Of a stretch of DNA of 21,380 nucleotides, positions 1-5,748 are shown one piece after another (the stretch's first letter is position 1; every line of letters begins with the position of its first letter). The position numbers and the translations under genes were made by a program. The stretch covers positions 1 to 21,380 of the forward strand of contig DNCF01000272.1 in assembly GCA_003484545.1 (NCBI GenBank). Reading direction: 5' to 3'. The notes under the pieces are model-generated. The model ran no database searches and had not been told where the DNA came from. It saw only the letters and a list, made by a program, of their open reading frames with translations. This stretch comes from Massilia sp. GTDB lineage: Bacteria; Pseudomonadota; Gammaproteobacteria; Burkholderiales; Burkholderiaceae_D.

Positions 1-2
1 TC

Positions 3-854
3 GAACTGCGCCAGGTGCAGCGCGCGCTGGCCGCCACCGGCCTGCCCCTGATCCTGCTGAAGGGCACGGCCTACGCGGCCGCCGGTCTGCCCGCCGCCAG
101 CGGCCGCCTGTTTTCCGACATCGACATCCTGGTGCCGAAGGAGCGCCTGGCCGACGTCGAAAGCGCCCTGATGCTGCACGGCTGGGCCGGCACCCACCAC
201 GACGAATACGACCAGCGCTATTACCGCGAATGGATGCACGAGCTGCCGCCGCTGCAGCACATGCGGCGCAGCAGCGTGATCGACGTCCACCATGCGATCC
301 TGCCGGAGACGGCGGCGGTGCGCCCCGATCCGGCGCGCCTGCGCGCGGCCGCGCGCCCGATTCCCGGCATGGGCGGCGTGTTCACCCTGGCGCCTTGCGA
401 CATGGTGCTGCACAGCGCGACTCACCTGTTTTCCGAAGGCGAGTACCATCATGGGCTGCGCGACCTGTTCGACCTGCACCGCCTGTTGTGTCATTTCGGC
501 GCCCAGGCCGGCTTCTGGGTGGCGCTGCCGGCGCGCGCACAGGAATTGCAGCTGGCGCGCCCGCTCTTCTATGCGCTGCGCTATTGCACGCGCCTGCTCG
601 GCACCCCGGTGCCGGCGGCGGTGCTGGAGCAGTCGCGTGCAGGTAGCCCAGGAGCGGCGTTGCTGGCATTGATGGACGCGCTGTTCGGGCGCGCGCTGCT
701 GCCGCCGCACCCGAGCTGCGCCGACGCCTTCGACGGCGCGACGCGCGCCGCGCTTTATATACGCGGCAACTGGCTGCGCATGCCGCCGCTGATGCTGTCG
801 CGGCACCTGTTTCACAAGGCATTCCTGTCCCCGAAGGCCGAGCCGGCAAACTAG
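3..854 (+). CDS. Nucleotidyltransferase family protein (5' end outside window)
   Basis: The frame is open from the first bases of the window to a TAG at 852-854, so the true start is probably upstream; a GTG at 15 is the first possible internal start but has no visible ribosome-binding site. The N-terminal part has the block LLKGTAYAAAGLP followed by GRLFSDIDILVP, the G-x(n)-S-D-x-D pattern of the uncharacterised nucleotidyltransferase family (PF14907 type), where the two Asp would bind metal. The C-terminal half is helical, with H-rich and Y/R-rich stretches, as usual in this family. From general knowledge, members often sit in exosortase A gene clusters beside HprK-related kinase and PqqD-like genes; the PEP-CTERM gene and prsT in this window fit that. 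The nucleotide and acceptor substrates are unknown. It is followed by a GAF gene after 60 bp on the same strand, so the two may be co-transcribed. Confidence 0.8.
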   Translation, partial: ELRQVQRALAATGLPLILLKGTAYAAAGLPAASGRLFSDIDILVPKERLADVESALMLHGWAGTHHDEYDQRYYREWMHELPPLQHMRRSSVIDVHHAILPETAAVRPDPARLRAAARPIPGMGGVFTLAPCDMVLHSATHLFSEGEYHHGLRDLFDLHRLLCHFGAQAGFWVALPARAQELQLARPLFYALRYCTRLLGTPVPAAVLEQSRAGSPGAALLALMDALFGRALLPPHPSCADAFDGATRAALYIRGNWLRMPPLMLSRHLFHKAFLSPKAEPAN

Positions 855-914
855 CGCCGCGCCGCCGGTCGGGACGCAACGGACGGGGCGAACCCGTCGA
901 CGACGAGGTGACAC

Positions 915-1619
915 ATGGAAGCGGACCACGGCCTGATGCGGCTGCACGACCTGCAGCATTTCCTCTCCAGCGGCAGCCTGGAAGACAGCCTGAAGGGCCA
1001 GGCCCAGCAATGCGCCCGCATGCTGAACGCCGACAGTTGCTCGATCATGCTGCTCAGCGGCGGCAGCGGCGAAGACCTGCGCCTGCGCGTGCACGCGCGC
1101 GCCGGCGACCTGCCCGACGCCGTGCTGGCGGCCGACATCGGCCGCGGCGAAGGCATCAGCGGCCAGGTCCTGGCCAGCGGCCAGGCGCTGCTGGTCGAAG
1201 ACATCGGCAACTCGGCCTATGCGCTGCTGGCGCGGCGCCCGCGCGAGACCGGCCGCAGCCTGATGTCGGCGCCGATCCGGATCGAAGGGCGCATCGTCGG
1301 CGTGGTCAACGTCGCCGGCAGCACCTTCGTCCAGGACGACCTGGCGCTGCTCGAGGTGACCTGCCTGTTCATCGGCAAGAGTATCCAGGTGGTGCAACTG
1401 CAGCGCCTGCTCGATTCGCGTTTCGCCCAGCTGGCCCTGGCCCACGAGACCGAGGAGGCGGGACGCACCGCCTACCGCAATCCGGAGGAGGTGGCGCGCA
1501 TCCTGGCCCGCTCTTTTTTCAAGGAACTCGTCAAGGCGGGGTTCGAGGCGCCGCAGATCGTCGGCGCGGCCAGCGAAATCATCGATCAGCTCAACAACAA
1601 ATTGCACGAAAAAAAGTAA
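915..1619 (+). CDS. GAF domain-containing protein
   Basis: This 234-residue protein has one GAF domain at about residues 20-160. The recognisable pieces are the GRGEGISGQVLASG turn at 76-89 and the SAPIRIEGRIVGVVNV strand pair at about 118-133. The C-terminal 70 residues are charged and helical and contain no output domain that I can recognise (no GGDEF, EAL, HD or histidine kinase). There is no signal peptide or membrane segment, so it should be cytoplasmic and act as a small-molecule or partner sensor. The ATG at 915 is preceded by GAGGTG at 905-910, which fixes the start. It lies 60 bp after the nucleotidyltransferase gene and upstream of the sigma-54 promoter of the PEP-CTERM gene. A role in controlling the exosortase locus is possible but is only inferred from position. 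Confidence 0.85.
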   Translation: MEADHGLMRLHDLQHFLSSGSLEDSLKGQAQQCARMLNADSCSIMLLSGGSGEDLRLRVHARAGDLPDAVLAADIGRGEGISGQVLASGQALLVEDIGNSAYALLARRPRETGRSLMSAPIRIEGRIVGVVNVAGSTFVQDDLALLEVTCLFIGKSIQVVQLQRLLDSRFAQLALAHETEEAGRTAYRNPEEVARILARSFFKELVKAGFEAPQIVGAASEIIDQLNNKLHEKK

Positions 1620-1673
1620 CGATGCCTATTGACATTTTCTGAAAAGAAATGTATGTCGATAATTTTTACACAA

Positions 1674-1712
1674 TTGTTGAGCAATCTCTAACATTCCTCA
1701 CTAAGTTGTTGA
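1674..1712 (+). promoter_or_regulatory. Candidate activator-binding repeats upstream of a sigma-54 promoter
   Basis: Two direct copies of TTGTTGA (1674-1680 and 1706-1712) lie 32 bp apart, about three helical turns, in AT-rich DNA directly upstream of the -24/-12 element. The first copy is also part of the interrupted palindrome ATTG-N5-CAAT. Sigma-54 promoters need an upstream-bound AAA+ activator; in PEP-CTERM systems this is PrsR. The spacing would place two protomers on the same DNA face. The PrsR binding sequence is not known to me, so this is a positional guess. Confidence 0.3.
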
Positions 1713-1733
1713 TTTAAAAAGAAATGGAAGAGC

Positions 1734-1749
1734 TGGCACGACCATTGCT
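1734..1749 (+). promoter_or_regulatory. Sigma-54 (RpoN) promoter of the PEP-CTERM gene
   Basis: TGGCACG (1734-1740), four bases, then TTGCT (1745-1749). This matches the RpoN consensus TGGCACG-N4-TTGCW at every defined position, with exactly 10 bases between the GG (-24) and the GC (-12). Transcription should begin near 1760, leaving a leader of about 45 nt before the ATG at 1805. In PEP-CTERM bacteria, sigma-54 with the PrsK/PrsR two-component pair is known to drive PEP-CTERM substrate genes, and the site lies exactly where that would be needed. Confidence 0.9.
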
Positions 1750-1804
1750 AATAGATGGGTGTGTTTGCCAAAAACCGATCAACCACAGAACGAGGATACC
1801 AATC

Positions 1805-2665
1805 ATGAAATTTCTGAAGAAACTGACCTGCGCAGCAGCTGTAGCAATGTCGATGGCTGGTGCCGCTCACGCCGGCCCGGTCCTGAATGACTGGGTCTTC
1901 AACCCGAACGGCGGTGGCTACGAAAACGGTCAGGTCATCAACGAATACCTGGACGTGAACGGCAATGCCTTCATCGAGCTGACCCCGACCGGCGGCACCA
2001 GCTTCTCGTTCCGTGAACATGCCGTGTTCAACATCGTCCAAGCCGACTCGAACGGCATGCTGTTCCCGCAAAACTTCGCTGGCGGCAACATCACCGCGAC
2101 CTTCGAAGCTTACGGCACCGGTAACTTCAGCGGCGCCTTCTCGTTCACCGGCGGCACCATCCGCATGTACCAGAACCCGACCAACGGCCAGTACGCCGGC
2201 ACCGAAGGCTACTACGGCGCCAACCTGGGCAACCTGATCGCCGAGTTCAACGTGCTGGCTGGCGGCGGCGGCCTGGTCGATGCAAGCGGCTCGCCGATCA
2301 CCAACGGCCAGGTGACCGTCAACGCCAAGGCCATGCCGGGCATGCTGGAGTCGGGTTACTTCTTCAACTCGAACGGTGACGACCTGTCGATGGAATCGAT
2401 CCTGTCGTTCGCCTTCACCAACGCCAACACCGTCGGCGAGCCGACCAACCGCCTGGTCGACGAAGTGGCCTGCCAGTTCGCCGGCTTCGGCGGCGCCGGC
2501 TGCGACGGCACTGGTTACGCCAACGCGCCAGGCCAGTACTTCTTCGTCTCGAACAACGGTCAGTTCAAGCTGGCTGAAGTTCCGGAGCCGGGTTCGCTGG
2601 CCCTGTTCGGCATCGCCATGCTGGGCGCCGGCGTCGCTGCACGCAAGCGCGCCAAGAAGGCCTAA
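1805..2665 (+). CDS. pepA: PEP-CTERM sorting-domain protein, probably PepA-like (flocculation-associated)
   Basis: This is a secreted, exosortase-processed surface protein of 286 residues. The start is the ATG at 1805, preceded by GAGGAT at 1792-1797. An in-frame upstream ATG at 1724 lies before the sigma-54 promoter and cannot be used from that transcript. Residues 1-23 form a Sec signal peptide (MKFLKK, a hydrophobic core, then AHA before G). The C-terminus is a full PEP-CTERM signal: PEP at 260-262, a hydrophobic segment at 265-279, and RKRAKK at 280-285. The mature part is rich in Gly, Asn, Thr and Phe, with a Cys pair in the CQFAGFGGAGC stretch. The central blocks (YLDVNGNAF, NIVQADSNG, YYGANLGNLIAEFNVL) resemble, from memory, PepA of floc-forming betaproteobacteria, which is also RpoN/PrsR-dependent. 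The PEP-CTERM assignment is firm; the PepA name is less so. A strong terminator follows at 2709. Confidence 0.88.
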   Translation: MKFLKKLTCAAAVAMSMAGAAHAGPVLNDWVFNPNGGGYENGQVINEYLDVNGNAFIELTPTGGTSFSFREHAVFNIVQADSNGMLFPQNFAGGNITATFEAYGTGNFSGAFSFTGGTIRMYQNPTNGQYAGTEGYYGANLGNLIAEFNVLAGGGGLVDASGSPITNGQVTVNAKAMPGMLESGYFFNSNGDDLSMESILSFAFTNANTVGEPTNRLVDEVACQFAGFGGAGCDGTGYANAPGQYFFVSNNGQFKLAEVPEPGSLALFGIAMLGAGVAARKRAKKA

Positions 2666-2708
2666 GTCGGGCTTTCAGGTTCATCCGCAAGGGTAGAACC
2701 GAGATGAC

Positions 2709-2750
2709 GACAAAGAGCGGGCTTGCCCGCTCTTTGTCTTTGTCTTTGTA
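2709..2750 (+). terminator. Rho-independent terminator of the PEP-CTERM gene
   Basis: A perfect 14-bp stem (2709-2722 with 2725-2738, core AGAGCGGGC/GCCCGCTCT) is followed by a T-rich tail with three TTTG units. It starts 44 bp after the stop codon. It opposes the minus-strand terminator 50 bp further on. Confidence 0.88.
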
Positions 2751-2781
2751 CTAGCGCGGGCGGACCTGGCTAAAAGAGAGC

Positions 2782-2813
2782 AAAAAAAAACGGCAAGCCT
2801 GGCTTGCCGTTTT
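2782..2813 (-). terminator. Rho-independent terminator of the nitroreductase operon
   Basis: The inverted repeat AAAACGGCAAGCC / GGCTTGCCGTTTT (2787-2799 and 2801-2813) is preceded on the plus strand by a run of nine A (2782-2790), which reads as a T run on the minus strand. It lies 25 bp after the nitroreductase stop codon and ends the minus-strand operon, facing the pepA terminator. Confidence 0.88.
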
Positions 2814-2837
2814 GCGTTTCAGTGTCCCGTTGCCGCT

Positions 2838-3899
2838 TCAGCGCTTCAGCAGCTCCGCCACCGGACGGCGCACCGAGCGCGAGGTCGGACGCGGGCCGTA
2901 GCCCATGCGCCCCATGTAGACCGGATGCCCCTGGCCGTCGAAGATCAGGGCCTCGGTCTGGCGCTGCAGGTCGCGCGCCGCGCCTTCCAGGCGTGCGTTG
3001 GCGGTAAACCGGGTGTTCTCGCGCGCGTACTTGGAAAAGATCAGCGGCGTCATTTCCGGCTGCATGTACAGGCCGAGCGTCGTCATCGTCAGCCAGAAGC
3101 GCTGCAGCGCGCGGCCGGCGGCGACGTAGTCGTCGATCGAGGCCGGCGCGCGTTTCGCCTTCAGCACGAAGTGGGCGGCGCAGGCCATGCCGGGCGCCAG
3201 GTCCATTTGAAGGCGCGGCGCCCAGGTGCCCATCAGGGTGTTCACGGTCGACATGCGGCGCCAGCTGACCATGGCCCACTTCATCAGGTGCAGGGTCATG
3301 GCGTCGACCCCGAGCGCGTTGGCCGGCACCTTGTCCGGGCTTTCGACGCGGTTTTCCCAGTCGATGATGCTGCGGTGGGTCTCGAAGGCTTCCGGCATCG
3401 TCAGGCGCAGCCTGGCGTTGTTGTACATGAGCTTGGCCGCCTGCCATTTCTGGTCGCGGCTCTCGAGCCAGGTCAGGGTGTATTCGGGCCCGACGGTTTC
3501 CTCCAGCAGCCGCTTGTGCTCGGCGCTCAGGGGCGTGGTCTTCATCGGGCGCCGCTGCACGCGGCGTTCCTCGATCGCCTTGATCAGCGGACTCGGGGTG
3601 ACGCCGGCATCCGGGACGAAACGCACGTCGAATTCCGGATGGGTCTCGCGGCCGGCCGGGCGGCGCGTGATGTCGGCGCGCAGGCCGTGGGCGCTGGCGG
3701 CGATCGCGATGGTCTCGAGCAGGGTGCCGAAGGCGATCTGGCTCGGGTGGCCGTCGAGGTCGTAGACGCAGTGGTCGCGCGTGTCGTAGGCGTGCACGAC
3801 CAGGTGGTCGGGCGCGGCGATCTCGAAGCGCCAGGTCTGCATGTTGTCGCCGCTGGGCGCCCAGCGCGCCAGGTCGAGGATCTGTTCCATGGTGCTCAT
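2838..3899 (-). CDS. Nitroreductase-like FMN enzyme, partner of the ThiF-like protein
   Basis: This 353-residue protein begins with MSTMEQILDLARWAPSGDNM. The RWAPSGDNMQTW block at 12-23 is the R-x-A-P-S-x-x-N-x-Q-x-W flavin-site signature of nitroreductases. Further conserved parts are the ERRVQRRP turn, the MTTLGLYMQPEM helix and a C-terminal RPTSRSVRRPV tail. It is clearly longer than the usual 200-residue nitroreductase and resembles the two-lobed (Acg-like) type found in ThiF-nitroreductase fusions. The start is the ATG at 3899, which overlaps the ThiF stop as ATGA and has GGGAG 8 bases upstream; a longer reading through the ThiF gene is a frame shadow. Translation is therefore probably coupled to thiF. 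In the known OxzB enzyme, the nitroreductase half supplies a flavin oxidation in oxazolone synthesis. A similar role here is inferred; the substrate is not visible from sequence. Confidence 0.85.
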   Translation of the reverse strand: MSTMEQILDLARWAPSGDNMQTWRFEIAAPDHLVVHAYDTRDHCVYDLDGHPSQIAFGTLLETIAIAASAHGLRADITRRPAGRETHPEFDVRFVPDAGVTPSPLIKAIEERRVQRRPMKTTPLSAEHKRLLEETVGPEYTLTWLESRDQKWQAAKLMYNNARLRLTMPEAFETHRSIIDWENRVESPDKVPANALGVDAMTLHLMKWAMVSWRRMSTVNTLMGTWAPRLQMDLAPGMACAAHFVLKAKRAPASIDDYVAAGRALQRFWLTMTTLGLYMQPEMTPLIFSKYARENTRFTANARLEGAARDLQRQTEALIFDGQGHPVYMGRMGYGPRPTSRSVRRPVAELLKR

Positions 3900-4783
3900 C
3901 GCGTCACTCCCGCCGCCGCCAGGTCCTTGGCCAGCTGCTGCTTGCCGATCTTGATCATCAGGCGGTGCAGGGGATTCCTGTTGCCGCCCGGGCGCCAGGT
4001 GCGCACCAGCTTGTTGCGGTAGGCATCGAACTGCACGCCCCAGGGCGCCGCCAGCACCTTGCCGCGGCCGAGCAGGATCTTCAGCGCCTCGGTGCCCATC
4101 ACGCCGGCGCACAGCTGGCAGGCCATGATGGTCGAGGGACCGCGCCGCTCGACGAAATTCACCGCTTCCGGCACCACCAGATACGGGCGGTGCAGCCCGG
4201 CCGGCGCCAGGCCGACCACGAAGTGCACGGCCTTGTCGGTCTCGGGCAAGTCTCCCCACTGGAAGTACTCTTCGAAGGTCATCTGCCCGGGCATGAAGTT
4301 GAGCAGGGCCGCGCCCATGCCCAGCGGCGCCACGGTGCTGGCGGGAATGCCGAGCCTGGCGCACAGGGCGAACGTCTGCTGGCGGATCTCGAAGGCGAAG
4401 AAGTCGAGCGCGTCGACGTACATGTCGACGCCCTGCAGGAAGGCGTCCAGGTTGCCGGCATTGATGCCTTCGCCGAAGACCACGACCTCGCACTCGGGAT
4501 TCACGTCGAGCAACATGCGGCGGATGACCTCGGCCTTCGGCTGGCCCAGGGTCGAGACCATGGCGCCGACCTGGCGGTTAAAGTTGGGCACGTCGAAACT
4601 GTCGAAGTCGGCGATGTGGAATTTGGTGACGCCCAGGCGCGCCAGGGTCATCGCGTGCACGCCGCCGACACCGCCGCCGCCCGCGATCGCGACCCGCTTT
4701 TGCCGCAATCTTGCCTGCTCCTCCTTCGTGACCCAGCCAATATTTCGGGAAAACGCCTGCTCGTAGGGGAAAGGAGTGCTCAT
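3896..4783 (-). CDS. ThiF/MoeB/HesA-family (E1-like) adenylating enzyme
   Basis: A 295-residue protein with a complete E1-like nucleotide fold. It has the Gly-rich loop AGGGGVGG at 34-41, the ATP/Mg residues D59 and D61 followed by N67-F-N69-R70-Q71, K83, and the D124-x-x-D127 pair. Only one CxxC (C222-C225) is present, so the two-pair zinc site of MoeB/ThiF is incomplete, and no clear downstream catalytic Cys is seen. This suggests that it adenylates a small carboxylate rather than a sulfur-carrier protein. The C-terminal tail of about 45 residues is basic. The start is the ATG at 4783, with only a weak ribosome-binding site. It lies 64 bp after the N-acyl amino acid synthase gene and overlaps the nitroreductase start by 4 bases. 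A ThiF-nitroreductase fusion is known in Rv1355c-type proteins and in oxazolone synthetase OxzB; here the halves are separate genes. Confidence 0.88.
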   Translation of the reverse strand: MSTPFPYEQAFSRNIGWVTKEEQARLRQKRVAIAGGGGVGGVHAMTLARLGVTKFHIADFDSFDVPNFNRQVGAMVSTLGQPKAEVIRRMLLDVNPECEVVVFGEGINAGNLDAFLQGVDMYVDALDFFAFEIRQQTFALCARLGIPASTVAPLGMGAALLNFMPGQMTFEEYFQWGDLPETDKAVHFVVGLAPAGLHRPYLVVPEAVNFVERRGPSTIMACQLCAGVMGTEALKILLGRGKVLAAPWGVQFDAYRNKLVRTWRPGGNRNPLHRLMIKIGKQQLAKDLAAAGVTR

Positions 4784-4810
4784 GTGCGGAAAAGAATACT
4801 GCGGGAGGAA

Positions 4811-4835
4811 AAAGAATGGGCGCGCCGCGGCGCCC
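4811..4835 (-). terminator. Possible terminator or attenuator between the acyltransferase and ThiF genes
   Basis: On the minus strand the 6-bp GC stem GGGCGC/GCGCCC (4830-4835 with 4818-4823, 6-base loop) is followed by ATTCTTTTTCC. It lies 12 bp past the acyltransferase stop and 35 bp before the ThiF start. The stem is short and the T tract is interrupted, so partial termination that tunes ThiF and nitroreductase levels is more likely than a full stop. Confidence 0.4.
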
Positions 4836-4847
4836 GCATGGATGGCA

Positions 4848-5621
4848 TTACGCGACCTGCTGTTCGTCGATGCGGCGCAAACGGTTGATAATGCCTTGCT
4901 CCTCGCGCGGCGAGAAGAAATACGGATAGAAGGAACGCTCGTTGGTGGTGGTGCTCCAGGTGCCGCCGAGATTCTTGATCTGCTCCGTCACATATTCCAG
5001 GCTGATACGCAGGAGGTACGCCGGCGCATTCACGCGCGGATTGGTCTTGACGTCGCCGACCCGCTCGAATCCGAGCATGTGCTCATAAAAGCGCCGATGG
5101 CGCGGATTGACTTCGATGACGATATCGGTGCAGTCGTGGATATCGCGCGCATAAATCACGGCCAGGTGAAACAGGTTGGCCAGCGAGGTTTTCGAGCGCA
5201 CCGTCGGATCGAACGCCAGCTTGGTGAATTCACAGAGCTTGGCGCCGCGCGAGCGGTAAACGTCGAGTTCTTCCTTGAAAATCTGGTCGGCCATCAGGCC
5301 GATCGGCGAGTCGATCCCCAGCGTCAGCGTGCCGACCACGTCGCCCTTGTCCGTGGCGGTGAGGGTGATGCGGTTGGGGTCGTCCGTGAACTGGTGCGTC
5401 CCCGCGTAGCCGCGCCAGGCATACATCTTGTTGACCAGCATGCTGGCCGAATTGCGTCCTTTCGCCGTATCGGTAAGCCGGATTCCATATGAATCTTGGT
5501 TCACGATAACATCCTCTAATTCTGAGTTCGCCATATTATCGCGATCCTCGGAAACATGAGCGTTCGATAGAATTTCGACGGAAACTTCTCCGTTCTCCTT
5601 CACATCTTCGGATTTTGTCAT
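4848..5621 (-). CDS. FeeM-like N-acyl amino acid synthase (PEP-CTERM/exosortase-associated acyltransferase)
   Basis: A 257-residue GNAT-fold acyltransferase related to the N-acyl amino acid synthase FeeM and distantly to homoserine-lactone synthases. These join a long acyl chain, usually from acyl-ACP, to the amine of an amino acid. Key blocks are VVGTLTLGIDS (95-105), CEFTKLAFDP (130-139) and EVNPRHRRFYEHMLGFE (170-186). The first 40 residues are acidic and look disordered. The start is the ATG at 5621, with GAGGTG 6 bases upstream; the GTG at 5630 overlaps that Shine-Dalgarno and is rejected. This subgroup is known to be largely restricted to bacteria with the exosortase system, which fits prsT 127 bp upstream on the same strand. 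With the ThiF and nitroreductase genes downstream it forms an OxzA/OxzB-like set. The acyl chain and the amino acid used cannot be read from sequence. Confidence 0.88.
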   Translation of the reverse strand: MTKSEDVKENGEVSVEILSNAHVSEDRDNMANSELEDVIVNQDSYGIRLTDTAKGRNSASMLVNKMYAWRGYAGTHQFTDDPNRITLTATDKGDVVGTLTLGIDSPIGLMADQIFKEELDVYRSRGAKLCEFTKLAFDPTVRSKTSLANLFHLAVIYARDIHDCTDIVIEVNPRHRRFYEHMLGFERVGDVKTNPRVNAPAYLLRISLEYVTEQIKNLGGTWSTTTNERSFYPYFFSPREEQGIINRLRRIDEQQVA

Positions 5622-5640
5622 CGCGGACACCTCGTTTTGC

Positions 5641-5666
5641 GGCGCCGCCGTTACGTCGGCGGCGCC
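5641..5666 (-). promoter_or_regulatory. Strong hairpin in the prsT-acyltransferase gap
   Basis: A perfect 10-bp GC stem (GGCGCCGCCG at 5641-5650 with CGGCGGCGCC at 5657-5666) and a 6-base loop. In the minus-strand transcript it ends a few bases before the Shine-Dalgarno of the acyltransferase gene. No T run follows on that strand, so it is not a standard terminator. It may protect an mRNA end, reduce translation, or mark a processing point between prsT and the downstream genes. Confidence 0.45.
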
Positions 5667-5748
5667 CCGTTTTGGCCCAATGCCGCGCCCGTCCCGATGC
5701 CGGAAGAAGCGCGGTCCTGTCGGTTTATTCTGCTGGAATAGTAGAGCT

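Noticed and set aside
1629..1663. TTGACA at 1629 as a sigma-70 promoter for the PEP-CTERM gene
   Set aside because: At 17-bp spacing the -10 is only TATGTC; the better GATAAT is 23 bp away. The sigma-54 element downstream is far stronger.
5622..5630. GTG start three codons upstream for the acyltransferase
   Set aside because: That GTG is part of the GAGGTG Shine-Dalgarno that serves the ATG at 5621.
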